Shown here piece by piece: positions 1-9,176 of a stretch of 64,000 nucleotides of DNA (the first letter of the stretch is position 1; every line of letters begins with the position of its first letter). Location of the stretch: contig CBFIHP010000026.1 in NCBI GenBank assembly GCA_965662355.1, positions 1-64,000 on the forward strand, written 5' to 3'. The position numbers were made by a program, and so were the translations under genes. The DNA is from GCA-2683825 sp965662355 (lineage in GTDB: Bacteria > Planctomycetota > UBA1135 > GCA-002686595). The notes below the pieces were generated by a model that was given only the letters and a program-made list of their open reading frames with translations, did not search any database and had not been told where the DNA came from.

Positions 1-231
1 TCGGTCACACTTCTCCCTGCGAGCGTCCCCGCAGGTGCGTGGTATGGGAATGGGGAAGCATCAGCTCGACCTCCTTCCCCTCGAGAGCGGCTTCGTTGCT
101 AGCACGCCATCGTCGAACTTCGAAGAGTCACCGGTGTGTCCCAGGGTGTAGGCAAGCGTGATGTTCGAGAGATCGCACTCGCAGCGCTCTCGGTTCCTCC
201 GAAAAGAAGCATGCACGCAACCTGACCGAGG

Positions 232-342
232 GCTGGAGGGGGTGGAATAGGAGGGTTGTTCGGTTCCCAGCACAAGGAAACCGTCCTCGTGATTGGGAGG
301 GGGTCGCAATAACGGAGCTTGGAACACCTATACTCAGCTTGG
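232..342 (-). repeat. Dispersed repeat family C, copy 1 (degenerate)
   Basis: Read on the minus strand this segment matches, with many substitutions, the sequences at 3594-3710 and 56580-56705. Shared blocks are ggtgttccaagctc, ccccctccc, and a terminal ccctccag. Sequence from 1 to about 230 contains no gene I can support; a minus-strand reading frame there ends near 61 but resembles nothing I recognise. Confidence 0.55.
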
Positions 343-374
343 AACGACGTGGTCATGGGAGCATACGTACGGGC

Positions 375-953
375 TCAGAAGTTGTAACGCACTCCGATAA
401 CGACTTCGTGCAGCTCGAAATCAGTTCCAAAACCACCGAAGACAAAGAGGTAGCGGTAACCGAGGCTGAGGTCGATATTCTCGTGAACTCGATAGGAAGC
501 ACCCACCATCAGGTTGAAAGCAACATCACCATCGATGCTGTCAACGTTGTGCATAGAGCTCGAAGCATTCAGATCGACACTAGAGCCCCCCAGGCCCGTG
601 CCCAGATACAGGTCCATGGGTGATGACCCCAGGTCGAAGTCGTAGAAGACGTTCGCCATATAGTTCGTGATACTGACGTCACCTGAACCTGGATCGCCGT
701 CAATTCTATCAACGTCAGCTTCGTGGAAAGCGAGGTTCACTTCAGCACGGAAGTGATGAGGGAAGCGGTAGCCGACCGCTCCGCCAATGGTGGCGCCACC
801 TTCGAACGTCACCGTGGGTCCAAGGAGAACCTGTGCGTCATTCATCGACGACTGCCCAGGATTCAACTCGACGTAAAAGCCATCCTGTGTGGCGGCATCG
901 AGAGCACGGGGGGAGATCAAGAGAACAACCAATAGCGCTACGAGGCCCTTCAT
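375..953 (-). CDS. Small outer-membrane beta-barrel protein (OmpA/OprF-barrel-like)
   Basis: This 192-residue protein starts with a classical signal peptide (MKGLVALLVVLLISPRALDA) and continues with alternating hydrophobic and polar strands. The glycines and aromatics sit in a pattern typical of eight-stranded outer-membrane barrels, for example IGGAVGYRF, LSLGYRYLFVF and the last strand VVIGVRYNF. It ends in phenylalanine, the usual C-terminal signature for outer-membrane insertion. The ATG is preceded by AAGGAAG at 7 nt spacing, which supports this start. It is likely a small surface barrel with a structural or adhesin-like role; no substrate can be inferred. It stands alone between repeat C and a gap of about 600 bp. 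Confidence 0.8.
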   Translation of the reverse strand: MKGLVALLVVLLISPRALDAATQDGFYVELNPGQSSMNDAQVLLGPTVTFEGGATIGGAVGYRFPHHFRAEVNLAFHEADVDRIDGDPGSGDVSITNYMANVFYDFDLGSSPMDLYLGTGLGGSSVDLNASSSMHNVDSIDGDVAFNLMVGASYRVHENIDLSLGYRYLFVFGGFGTDFELHEVVIGVRYNF

Positions 954-1551
954 CCTGCAACTTCCTTTCCTTTGGCTTTATCTGCAGTGGACAAGCGTTA
1001 GGGTCCTAGTTGCAAGAGACACAGTCAAGTCGTCTGCGCCACGCGTACGCGAGGAGCAGGAACCGAAGCATGATTATCGGCCGTCCCTTCGATGGAATCC
1101 TAGTGTCTCAGCGTTAGTACAGTGCTCCCTCCCCCGCCTCCCACTTCCGGCAGGACCTGGCTAGCTAGCTCAGAGTTATGGGTGTTCCAAAGGGGTGTTT
1201 TGAGCCCCGTTCAACCTCACCAGGCTTGCCCGACGTCGGGTCCGGAGGCGGGAGGAGGTCCAAGAACGGGAAGAGGATGCTGAGCAAGGGCAGCGCATCC
1301 TTCGGACGGTGCCGGCATTCGGATCCGAGAGGAAGGCGGGAGGATTCGACCAAGGAGGGGTGCTGTTGGGTTGAAACAGATCTACCAGGCGCTTTTTCGG
1401 GATCCGGGGGGAGTGCCGATTCTGAACACCGCTGCTCTCCGAGCGTCAAGGCCTCTGCTCTTCCACCACGTGAACGCCTAGGTCGAAGCGCTCCGATCAC
1501 GGCTACGGGCCACCTGCGTCGGGAAGCCGCTCGAGGTCGTGTTCCGCCTGG
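954..1551. other. Intergenic region of about 600 bp, no gene recognised
   Basis: Both strands have open frames here but none has recognisable domains or a ribosome-binding site. The only structure seen is a copy of short repeat E at about 1177-1210 (gtgttccaaaggggtgttttgagcccc), related to copies at 45690 and 48970. The rest may be decayed coding sequence. Confidence 0.5.
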
Positions 1552-2346
1552 TCAGAGGCGCACGCTCAAGCCGACGAATGGCCCTCGAAGCGCGGCGTCG
1601 ACGCTGAAGTTGCCCCGGGACGGGTCGAACTCGTAGTCGAGTTCGATGTAGCGGTAGCCGACCTCGAGCGCGGCGGCCCCGGTCTTCATGTACCAGAAGG
1701 TCCAGATCAGTGAGCCCTCGATATCGATGAAATTGATCTCCTCGTTACCGAACTCGAAGCCGAGACCGCTGATGTGCCCCAGGAGCTCGAAGTCGCCGAG
1801 CTGCCGCCCCACTCGTGCGGTCAGGAATCCGAAGGGTAGCTCGTCGTCTATTCCGACCGATCGAGGTTGAGTCAGTATGGTCGCGTCGAACGAAACCCCG
1901 TAGTCGATCAGGCCGCCACCCACACCGATCCCCAGGTCCACGGGCGCGCTGGGCAGGATGTCCCAGGTGGCGCGCGCCAGATAGAGCCCCACGTCGATCT
2001 CCGACTCGACCTGCGTTCCGAGTGGAATCACGATGGGACTGCCGTCGTTGTCGATGCTGAGCTCGGTCGTTGCGAAGCCCGACCCCTGGTACTTGGCGAC
2101 CAGCCCCTCGACTGCAAGGTGGATCGGGTCCCAGTCGAAGTCGGCGCCGATGTTGGGAATCGCCTCGTAGTTGTCGAGGCCGAGCGAATCCGCGCTGACG
2201 CTTGCACTGGCGGGTCCCGCCGAGGCCGCGATGTCTCCGTCGAGATGGAGGTACCCGACGCGCCCCCACGGACGCACGGCCGGAACGGAGCAGGACGCTC
2301 CAAGTAGAACGACCGAAAATGCACTGAGGATCGATCTCGTGGCCAC
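1552..2346 (-). CDS. Probable lipoprotein or outer-membrane beta-barrel protein
   Basis: A 264-residue protein beginning at a GTG codon. The codon is supported by a perfect AGGAGG 7 nt upstream; the longer open frame would read through the inverted repeat at 2447-2560 and is rejected. The N-terminus is hydrophobic and ends LLGASC, a marginal lipobox, so it may be lipidated or cleaved by signal peptidase I. The body has barrel-like strands (VDLGIGVGGGLIDYGV, AALEVGYRYIELDYEF) and ends GPFVGLSVRL. It resembles outer-membrane barrel proteins of unknown function in general character; no specific family was recognised. Confidence 0.7.
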   Translation of the reverse strand: MATRSILSAFSVVLLGASCSVPAVRPWGRVGYLHLDGDIAASAGPASASVSADSLGLDNYEAIPNIGADFDWDPIHLAVEGLVAKYQGSGFATTELSIDNDGSPIVIPLGTQVESEIDVGLYLARATWDILPSAPVDLGIGVGGGLIDYGVSFDATILTQPRSVGIDDELPFGFLTARVGRQLGDFELLGHISGLGFEFGNEEINFIDIEGSLIWTFWYMKTGAAALEVGYRYIELDYEFDPSRGNFSVDAALRGPFVGLSVRL

Positions 2347-2446
2347 GTATTTTCCTCCTGGGCCGCACACTATCACACGCTGGTTCGGAGGGGAGGAAAG
2401 TGATCTCCGAATGAGCAAGTTTCGCCGTTCGGGCTCGCTCCTCAAC

Positions 2447-2560
2447 GGGGCGTTGGTGCATGAATCGAGATGGGTCGGCCCGCCTCGGGTGCTATCGGGC
2501 CCTAAGCCACTGGGGGGAGGGGCATCTGCCGACCCCGCCCGATTCATGCACCAACGCCCC
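2447..2560. mobile_element. MITE-like inverted-repeat element (repeat B, IS5-end-like)
   Basis: The first 20 bases (ggggcgttggtgcatgaatc) are perfectly complementary to the last 20 (gattcatgcaccaacgcccc), enclosing 74 bp with no coding capacity. Partial copies of the left half occur at 42259-42335, 45640-45660 and, inverted, at 53044-53074. The arm is similar to the sequence ggggcgttgttgcacagctc at 49066, which lies just beyond the C-terminal end of an IS5-family transposase remnant. A non-autonomous IS5-derived element is the most likely explanation. No target-site duplication is evident. Confidence 0.7.
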
Positions 2561-2607
2561 TTTGAAACGCCTATCCTTCGGTCGCCTGGGGGGGGAAGGT
2601 CGAGTAC

Positions 2608-3399
2608 CTAGGTCTCGCGTCCAGCGCCTACAAGGCGATCGTGGCGGCGCACTACGATCCAACCGCCGCTGACCACGAGCGTGAGCACAAGTGCGGCTAT
2701 ACCTGCGAACGAAAGCGATGGGACTGCCAGCCCCGTCACGGTCAACACGACATCGTCGATGGTGCCCTGTGTACTTCCGGCGCTGTTGTTGTTGCTGGCG
2801 TAGGCGAACTGCGTTCCACTCGCATTGATCACGTGTGCCGGATAGGTGAAGCCAAATACGTTCGCACCTTCACTGATGGTGCCTGTGATCGTCCCGTCTG
2901 CGAAGATCGTGAAATCGACCTCGAGAGCCGAGCTGAACTGGAAAGAGGAGTTGAGTTGGGTTCCTCCTACTCCTCCGTTGTCCATGAGTTGAATCTTGGA
3001 GTTGCTGAACCCACCGTGTGTCCGATTGAGATAGATGCCATACCCATCGACAAAAGCCAGAGTCCCCGTGTTGTTGACGGTAAGCGCGGATTCGAAGCGA
3101 TTAGGCTCTCCACCGGATCCGGTGAGTGCTGTGATAGTCGCCTGGACACGTATCGAATTCCCTATGGACTGGGTCCTGTGGATGCCTTGGTTGCCTCCGG
3201 CCCCCGTGTTTGTCGCCGCGCCATCGCCGCTTCCCCCAAAGCCAGTGATCATCATGTCGCCGCCCGAATTGTCTGAGGCATGGCTCCAGCCATTGCCAAT
3301 GCTCCCATCGGCGCGATCGAAATCGTCCGAAAACGACTGGGATACGGCTACGCCTGCCAGCGTCGGGAACAGGAACGCGAACGCCAAGAATCTACGCAT
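2608..3399 (-). CDS. Secreted LamG-like protein with C-terminal VPSL-type sorting signal
   Basis: This 263-residue protein has a signal peptide (MRRFLAFAFLFPTLAGVAVS) followed by SFSDDFDRADGSIGNGW. That opening is typical of concanavalin A-like/LamG-type jelly-roll domains (for example DDF.R.DG..GNGW). The domain runs to about residue 215 and ends TQGTIDDVVLTVTG. The C-terminus has VPSLSFAGI, a single hydrophobic helix and an arginine pair (WIVVRRHDR). This tripartite layout resembles IPTL-CTERM/PEP-CTERM sorting tags. A similar tail is found on the protein at 14108-14722. The methionine chosen places the signal peptide at the N-terminus; a longer upstream frame has no such feature. It is probably a sorted surface glycan-binding or structural protein. 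Confidence 0.72.
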   Translation of the reverse strand: MRRFLAFAFLFPTLAGVAVSQSFSDDFDRADGSIGNGWSHASDNSGGDMMITGFGGSGDGAATNTGAGGNQGIHRTQSIGNSIRVQATITALTGSGGEPNRFESALTVNNTGTLAFVDGYGIYLNRTHGGFSNSKIQLMDNGGVGGTQLNSSFQFSSALEVDFTIFADGTITGTISEGANVFGFTYPAHVINASGTQFAYASNNNSAGSTQGTIDDVVLTVTGLAVPSLSFAGIAALVLTLVVSGGWIVVRRHDRLVGAGRET

Positions 3400-3593
3400 G
3401 TTGTGAGCTCTTCTGGTGTGGAGGAATGGTTGCGCCCATCCCGTAAGATGGGTAGGCGCGTAGGCTAGGCGACGCCCTCCTTCGATGTGCCCCCGGGCGA
3501 GAAGAACTCGACTTTCAGGGACTTGGTGTCCCAGGCCTGAGACGGCAAGCTCAGAATGAAGGCTCTCTCCAGCGTGTATGCGCTCACTTCTGC

Positions 3594-3710
3594 GTATAGG
3601 TGTTCCAAGCTCAGTTCTTGGGGCCCCCTCCCCCATCACGGAGGCGATGGCCTTCTGCTGGAGCACTGGACAACCTACACACACACGCCCTCCAGCCCCC
3701 CCGGTCCGGC
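3594..3710 (+). repeat. Dispersed repeat family C, copy 2
   Basis: This segment of about 115 bp starts at gtataggtgttccaagctc, passes through ggggccccctccccc and cggaggcgatgg, and ends in a ccctccag block. It closely matches the reverse complement of 56580-56705 and, less well, that of 232-342. It lies directly upstream of a decayed WD40 gene tail. Confidence 0.7.
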
Positions 3711-3779
3711 GCGCGTTCGATGGACGGTTTGCATGGGGTCGCTTTCAAAGCAGCGGCCGCCGCCCCCTGTGAGGGCGAC

Positions 3780-4050
3780 GGCCGCGTTGCGTGGCGCTGA
3801 GAAACATTCGTCGGTCAGCGGCGGGCTATCCAACATGGCCGCGGACGAGGTGGTCTTCAGCACCGACGGGCGTACGCTCGCCGCCGCGCGCGGGCCGGGC
3901 GATCCCGTCCTTTTCGACCTCTCCTATCACGACCGGCACGTCGCCGGGAACCTGCGCCACCACCTCGCGCGCCTGGGAGACGGGCTCGGGGAAGAGATCG
4001 ACGCGGAGCTGCTCGAGTCCTGGGCGGGCGAGAGAACGCTCGGCGACTGA
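3780..4050 (+). pseudogene. C-terminal remnant of a WD40-repeat protein (kinase-WD40 type)
   Basis: About 90 codons read through to a stop at 4050. The segment VVFSTDGRTLAAARGPGDPV is a WD40 blade core, and the tail LSYHDRHVAGNLRHHLARLG matches the conserved end of large planctomycetal Ser/Thr kinase-WD40 proteins (Y..RHIAGNL). There is no start codon with a ribosome-binding site, no N-terminal kinase and no further blades. The upstream side runs directly into repeat C. I read it as the 3' stump of a deleted gene. Confidence 0.6.
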
Positions 4051-4149
4051 TTCCGGGAGGAACCGCATTGCAAAATCGAGCGCACGCCAAGAAAAACCGG
4101 ACACCCGCTGGGGTTGGCAACTCCAGGTCGCCCGCCTCGCGTTGCGTCC

Positions 4150-4191
4150 CGCCATCGCCCTGCGCTACAAGTGCGCGGCAGGGCGGTGGCG
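4150..4191. terminator. Possible bidirectional terminator hairpin
   Basis: The arm cgccatcgccctgcgc (4150-4165) pairs imperfectly with gcgcggcagggcggtggcg (4173-4191) around a short loop. It lies between the WD40 remnant on the plus strand and the 3' end of the minus-strand gene at 4208. There is a weak T-run (ctcttt) on the plus-strand side. Confidence 0.35.
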
Positions 4192-4207
4192 AGTCTCTTT
4201 CCGCAGC

Positions 4208-5125
4208 CTAATTACCGAACGTCAGGAGAACCCCGTTGGAGGCCTCCGCGAAGCCGTTCATGTCGACGGTGAAGGCCTGTACGACGAGCCCCTGAGCACA
4301 GGGGTGGTCGCCGTTCGAAACGGTCACCTGTCCGTCCCCATCGCCGTCCAGGACGATAAAAGTGCCCAGCGTCGCCGGCAGATCGAGGAAGATCTCGCAG
4401 CCATTGAGCATGAATGGGACACCGGGGGAGCTGTAGAAAAAGAATGCGAGACCACCGGGAGTGTCCCCATCGTAGGTCGCAGTCGACATCGCTCCCTGAA
4501 CGGGCGGCGTGATGGTCAGGAGCGCCGGGCAGGGGGCACCCAATTGGACGGACGTCGCAGCCTCACAATCGTCGCTACAGTCCTCGTCGGTACCCGTGAG
4601 GTTGCACATGCCGTCGAAGTTCGCTGAACGCAAGTGCACTCCACCGCATCCCGAAGTGGGACCCTGCGCCGAAATCGACCCGGGGTTGTTGCATGCAGCA
4701 TCGGCACCGCACTTGTAGCTGACCGGCATGGTGTGGCAGGTCGGATCGGGCACCGTGAAAACGCCCGTGTACTCGCCTCCTCCGCCGAAGGCGTTGAAAC
4801 AGAAATTGCCCGATGCACTGCTCTGCACGAAGACCGTAATCGTGCCTCCGGCGCACTCGGTGACTCCCGAGATAGTCATCATGTAAGTGCCGCCCTCCTG
4901 GACTTCATAGTTGTCCGGGCCACCTCCCTGGGCCGGGGTGAAGTCGACACATTCCGCTCCAACAGGAGTCACGGCGGTGACGACTCCGGTCCCGCAACCG
5001 GCAGCCTCATGCTGAGCCGGCGACATCGAAGGCCCCACCGCCGGAGCGGTTTGCGCCACCGTGCTCGCGTGCAGGGAAGCCAAGAAAACAGCGGTACACA
5101 TGACCGCAAACACACGCTGATACAT
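4208..5125 (-). CDS. Secreted protein of unknown function with shared C-terminal beta module
   Basis: A 305-residue secreted protein starting MYQRVFAVMCTAVFLASLHA, with AGGAGG 6 nt upstream of the ATG. The N-terminal half is rich in cysteines (for example TVFVQSSASGNFCFNAFGGG and VSYKCGADAACNNPG), suggesting disulfides outside the cytoplasm. The last 110 residues (SPGVPFMLNGCEIFLDL ... DGDGDGQVTVSNGD ... ASNGVLLTFGN) resemble a beta-sandwich module also found at the ends of several other secreted proteins in this window. No enzymatic motif was seen. Confidence 0.65.
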   Translation of the reverse strand: MYQRVFAVMCTAVFLASLHASTVAQTAPAVGPSMSPAQHEAAGCGTGVVTAVTPVGAECVDFTPAQGGGPDNYEVQEGGTYMMTISGVTECAGGTITVFVQSSASGNFCFNAFGGGGEYTGVFTVPDPTCHTMPVSYKCGADAACNNPGSISAQGPTSGCGGVHLRSANFDGMCNLTGTDEDCSDDCEAATSVQLGAPCPALLTITPPVQGAMSTATYDGDTPGGLAFFFYSSPGVPFMLNGCEIFLDLPATLGTFIVLDGDGDGQVTVSNGDHPCAQGLVVQAFTVDMNGFAEASNGVLLTFGN

Positions 5126-5642
5126 CTCTTTCCTCCTTTGATTTTGGGTCCCACATGACGAGAAGAGTCGATGCGGTCCCTTGGGTGCTCTAGCCGAATG
5201 ATAGGCCCCTTTTCCCCAAGGGTAGAATGTTCCCGCTTCTAATTTTTTGGCGATTTTCTCCTTCGGGGGACGGACGGATAGGTGATCCAGAGTGGGCTTT
5301 TCGATCAGCCTCTCCCCCACGTACTTCTACGAACTCGGGCCCACTCGCACCACAAACCGTCCCTACCCCCGCCGTTTTCTCCCACCCCAATGGGTCCATG
5401 TGAGTGCGGGGCCGAGCGTCGGGTGATCGCGTTCATCGACTCCATTTCCGCGCCTACGGGACCTACACCTACGACGAGCTCATGGACCGCTTGAAGAGCG
5501 AGCTCGCTGGGCTGATCGCCAAACAGCCTGCTTCCCGAAGAATCTCTTTTTGTGTCGTCCCCCCATGGACGCGTGACGCCAACGGGTCGTTCGAAAGGCA
5601 AGTCTCCCCTGGACTTGCTCGCTCCCCTCTTGGAGAACGGCC
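5126..5642. other. Intergenic region of about 520 bp, no intact gene
   Basis: It holds the ribosome-binding site and upstream region of the minus-strand gene. On the plus strand, around 5438-5545, a short open stretch reads YTYDELMDRLKSELAGLI, which looks like the tail of a helical protein but has no recognisable family, start or ribosome-binding site. It may be another gene remnant. Confidence 0.35.
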
Positions 5643-8600
5643 ATGTTACAAGCCCCTGGTATGTGGCGGTGCAGCGTCATCGTCAGTCTATTCCTCGCCA
5701 CCTTCGCAGCTCGCGCCTCCGCACAGGGCTGCAGGTCCTTCGACTGCTCGTATGAATTGGTCTGCGTGCAAGCCTGCCCCAGCATCGAGGCTGAGGTTCT
5801 GAATCGACTCAAGATCGGAGATGTTTATCGCCTCTATCGCTCTCAGACCCTCACATGTGCTTCTGGCCCCCCAAATTCGTGTACCCACCCCATGGACGAC
5901 ACCTCCGGCGGATACATCGAGTACGTCTTCCAGAACGGCTGGTACATCAACGGTTGGGTGGATGTCGATCTGATCGACCCCATGATCCCCGCCCCACCGG
6001 GGACGCGGGTCTATTTGAAGCTTCGCCAGGTGGAGGGCTGCCTTCCTGAGCCGGTCCAATGTTCGAGCGGGGGGACCCCGACCGATCCGACGATCTGCTT
6101 GGCGACCCCGTGGCTCTTCATCACGGGCGAGAACACGCCACATCCGACCGATGTGTTTGAGTTCACCGGCCCCGGGCATGACCCGGGCGGCTGCTCCGAG
6201 GATCATCGCCAGATCCACGACACGTGCTCCGTTTCAGCATCGATCAACGCGAACCTGCTTTGCCCTGGTGAGCAGTTCGACCTCAACATCGAGATCTGCA
6301 ACGTAACTTCCGCAGCTTACGGTGGCTGCATCGACGACTACACGTGGAAGGTAGGGTCGATGGACGAGAGCATCGTTCAGATCGTGGGCCCCAAGTCAGG
6401 CACCGTAAGCGATCTCTTGCCGTTGGATGGCCCGGGAGCTGCGCATGACGAGGCGTGCGGCGACCTGACCGTGCCGATCACCGTCTCACCTTCCGCTCCT
6501 CCGGGAGCGAACACCACGCTGGTCGTCGAAGTAGAGGTGGAAGGAGCCTACATCGGTACACACCTCTGCAGCGCCACCGTCGACGTTCAGGTCGCACCCC
6601 TCGGCTCCAGCGTCTGCAGCCGCATCGATGTCGTTTTCGTACCGGCCAACTACTCGTGGACGGACCTTCAGCGCTTCTGGCAGACAGACGTTCCGTTGGC
6701 GATCGAAGAGTTCAAGCAACACGAACCCTTCAAGACGTACTTCGACTACTTCGCTTTCCACTACGTCGTCGGCGCCGATCCTTCCGCCGTTCCGAATCCG
6801 TATGAAGCTCCGGATGTGGACGAGATCGTCTATATCTGGAATGGTTTCATGCCCTCCGGGGCTACGGCATACGCCGCGCAGTGCAGCCCGGGCCCCGCTT
6901 TCTGCCCGCCGGCTCCCGGCAATGGCATATCCACGATCGTCTCATCGGCGTGGCTGGGGACGATGATGCTCGGTATCGGGCAAAGCTTCATGCCCACTCT
7001 CGGGCGCGAAACCCCGGGCCCGGACAGCCTGTCTTGGCCGGTGGGCGAGCAGTTCATTTCCGACACGCCGAACCTCACTTCGATCGCCGAGGCCGCGAAT
7101 ATGAAGTGGGCGGAATGGATCGATCCGCCGCCGGTCCAGCAGGGCTTCGTCAACTGCTGGTCTCTGCCGACGACCCGTACCCCGATTCCGACACCCGATT
7201 GTTGGGCTCCGCCTCAGGGTTCGACTGGGATCGGCGCTTGGGAGGGGGCGTTCGATTACGGCTCGCGCATCTACCGCCCGGCGTACAACTGCATCCTCAA
7301 CGAGCAGACGTCGGTATTCGAGTTCTGTGCCGTCTGTCGCCAGGCCCTCGTCAGCAGCTTCTATGCCTACGAGTCGATCCCGCTGTTCCAGGTCGTATCG
7401 CCGGCGGGAACTTACGTGTCTCCCACGGCAGAGACGACGACATTCCGCATCGCCAAAACGCTCGATCACCTGACGGTGAAGTGGCGCCTGGATGGGGCGT
7501 TGCTCCAAACCTCCGAGGTCCTTCAGCTCGACTCGTGCTCGATGGCGCCGGGAACGTATCTCCTCGAAGTGGAAGTCAGCGACGAAACGCCTTGGGTGCG
7601 CATGGACCTGTACGGAGCGATGCAACCCCAGACACACACTTGGTCGATTGAGATTGGCGGGGGCCTCTTCGGAATCGTCGACGTACCCAGCCAGGTCAGC
7701 TTCGAGGAAGCCCTGGTTCAAGCGGCCGATGGGGCGACCATTCGACTAGAAGCTGGGACCTATCCTCTGGCGGGTTTGTCCGTTCCCTGCGGGCGCTCCT
7801 ACACCATCGAAGGTGCCGGCATGGGGCTCACCGTGCTCGATGCCGACGTCGACGGGGATGGCGAAGGCGATGGTCGGCTCCTCAACATCGACGGGGCTGG
7901 AAGCGTAACGCTGAGCGACCTCACCCTTGTGTCCGGCCGACAGCTCGGCGCACTCGGAGGGGCGATTCACGCGCAAAGCAGCCAACAGCTCACCCTGGAG
8001 CGCTGCCAGATCGCCGGATCGGCGGCTCTGCTCGGCTCAGCGCTGTTTGCTTTGGACACCGATGTGCAAGTCACGAACTGTCTCTTCACTGCAAACACTT
8101 CCTCTGGGGGCGCAGGCGCTCTCTTTGTTCAGGATGGCGACTTGAACCTGGTGAACGCTACGTTCCATGCCAACGAAGGCGGCGCCGTGGATGTGCGCGG
8201 CCTTGGGGCGTACACCATCAGAAACTGTATCTTCTCGCAGAATGGCCCCTTCGGCGTGAAGAGCGAAGAGGAGGCGGTCGTCGATTGGAGTCTCTTCTGG
8301 CAACAGTCGTCCGATGTTGCGGGCGAGTCCTACTTTGGCGCCGGCATCCTCGTCAACGACCCGCTCTTCGTTTCGACCCTCGGCAACGATACGCTGGACT
8401 GGGACTTGCACCTGTCGTCCTCGAGCCCGGCCATCGACGCAGGTGACCCGCAGGATCCCTTCCCGGAAGAACCCGATCCCTCCGGCTGTGCGATCAACCT
8501 GGGCGCCTACGGCAACACCCCCGAAGCTCAGACGTCCGATATCGTCGCTTTCCTGGTACGTGACGACGGCCATCACGTTGCACGCGGAATGACTCGTCTG

Positions 8601-9089
8601 TTCGAGGTCGAGATCGTCACGCCCGCAGGAACGAGCACTTGCTCACCGCCGGCCGTGTGGACGCTCGATCCCGCAACAGGCATGGGGACCATCACTCCGG
8701 CTGGACTGTACTCGGCACCGCTCGTGGTAACGACGGGCACGGTCACCGTGCGCGCAACCATGGGATCTTACACCGACACGGCGACCGTCACCCTCGTCTC
8801 CAACATCGTCCGACACGGCGATTTCGATGGCGACGGTCAGCTGACCGATGTGGACTGGATTCTCCTAGGCAATTACGTCAACGGTCTAGGCCCGTGGCCT
8901 GGATACCGCGAGCAGGGTGACGCCGACGGCGATGGAGACATCGACATGGCCGACTTCGACTTGCTTTTCGATCACGTCCAAAGCGGCGGTCCACCTCCCG
9001 ACAGCACCCTCTATCGCAACTGCACCGTGCCCGCCGCCCATCCCGGGGATGCCTTCGGCAACTTCCCCTTGGATCCCTGGTGCCCTTAG
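5643..9089 (+). CDS. Large secreted protein: degenerate M64 peptidase domain, beta-helix, Ig-like and dockerin domains
   Basis: An 1148-residue secreted protein with a signal peptide ending near ARASAQ. Domains in order: a Cys-rich SH3b-like segment (about 28-110); an M64 (IgA-peptidase-like) domain (about 320-600), recognised by IDVVFVPANYSWTDL and by the late block IYRPAYNCI..FCAVCRQALV; an Ig-like domain (about 605-665); a right-handed beta-helix (about 670-950) closing with SPAIDAGDPQDP; a second Ig-like domain; and a type I dockerin (about 1055-1120) with two Ca-loops (DFDGDGQLTDVDW and DADGDGDIDMADF). The expected M64 zinc motif HExGH is replaced by LGIGQ at residues 443-447, so the peptidase is probably inactive. 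The dockerin implies attachment to a cohesin partner, none of which is in the window. First of a four-gene plus-strand run. Confidence 0.75.
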   Translation: MLQAPGMWRCSVIVSLFLATFAARASAQGCRSFDCSYELVCVQACPSIEAEVLNRLKIGDVYRLYRSQTLTCASGPPNSCTHPMDDTSGGYIEYVFQNGWYINGWVDVDLIDPMIPAPPGTRVYLKLRQVEGCLPEPVQCSSGGTPTDPTICLATPWLFITGENTPHPTDVFEFTGPGHDPGGCSEDHRQIHDTCSVSASINANLLCPGEQFDLNIEICNVTSAAYGGCIDDYTWKVGSMDESIVQIVGPKSGTVSDLLPLDGPGAAHDEACGDLTVPITVSPSAPPGANTTLVVEVEVEGAYIGTHLCSATVDVQVAPLGSSVCSRIDVVFVPANYSWTDLQRFWQTDVPLAIEEFKQHEPFKTYFDYFAFHYVVGADPSAVPNPYEAPDVDEIVYIWNGFMPSGATAYAAQCSPGPAFCPPAPGNGISTIVSSAWLGTMMLGIGQSFMPTLGRETPGPDSLSWPVGEQFISDTPNLTSIAEAANMKWAEWIDPPPVQQGFVNCWSLPTTRTPIPTPDCWAPPQGSTGIGAWEGAFDYGSRIYRPAYNCILNEQTSVFEFCAVCRQALVSSFYAYESIPLFQVVSPAGTYVSPTAETTTFRIAKTLDHLTVKWRLDGALLQTSEVLQLDSCSMAPGTYLLEVEVSDETPWVRMDLYGAMQPQTHTWSIEIGGGLFGIVDVPSQVSFEEALVQAADGATIRLEAGTYPLAGLSVPCGRSYTIEGAGMGLTVLDADVDGDGEGDGRLLNIDGAGSVTLSDLTLVSGRQLGALGGAIHAQSSQQLTLERCQIAGSAALLGSALFALDTDVQVTNCLFTANTSSGGAGALFVQDGDLNLVNATFHANEGGAVDVRGLGAYTIRNCIFSQNGPFGVKSEEEAVVDWSLFWQQSSDVAGESYFGAGILVNDPLFVSTLGNDTLDWDLHLSSSSPAIDAGDPQDPFPEEPDPSGCAINLGAYGNTPEAQTSDIVAFLVRDDGHHVARGMTRLFEVEIVTPAGTSTCSPPAVWTLDPATGMGTITPAGLYSAPLVVTTGTVTVRATMGSYTDTATVTLVSNIVRHGDFDGDGQLTDVDWILLGNYVNGLGPWPGYREQGDADGDGDIDMADFDLLFDHVQSGGPPPDSTLYRNCTVPAAHPGDAFGNFPLDPWCP

Positions 9090-9176
9090 TCCTCGCGCGA
9101 TAGCGCACCGCGGCCGCGGCACCGGTCTGCCCAGCTAGGCGCCGGCTCCGCGCCGCATTACCGACGGAATCACGAC

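Noticed and set aside
1..230. Minus-strand open frame ending at 61 as a possible gene end
   Set aside because: Its sequence matches no family I know, it runs into repeat C, and there is no start signal.
4051..4207. An extra coding segment after the WD40 remnant
   Set aside because: The frames are short and the sequence is dominated by an imperfect hairpin.
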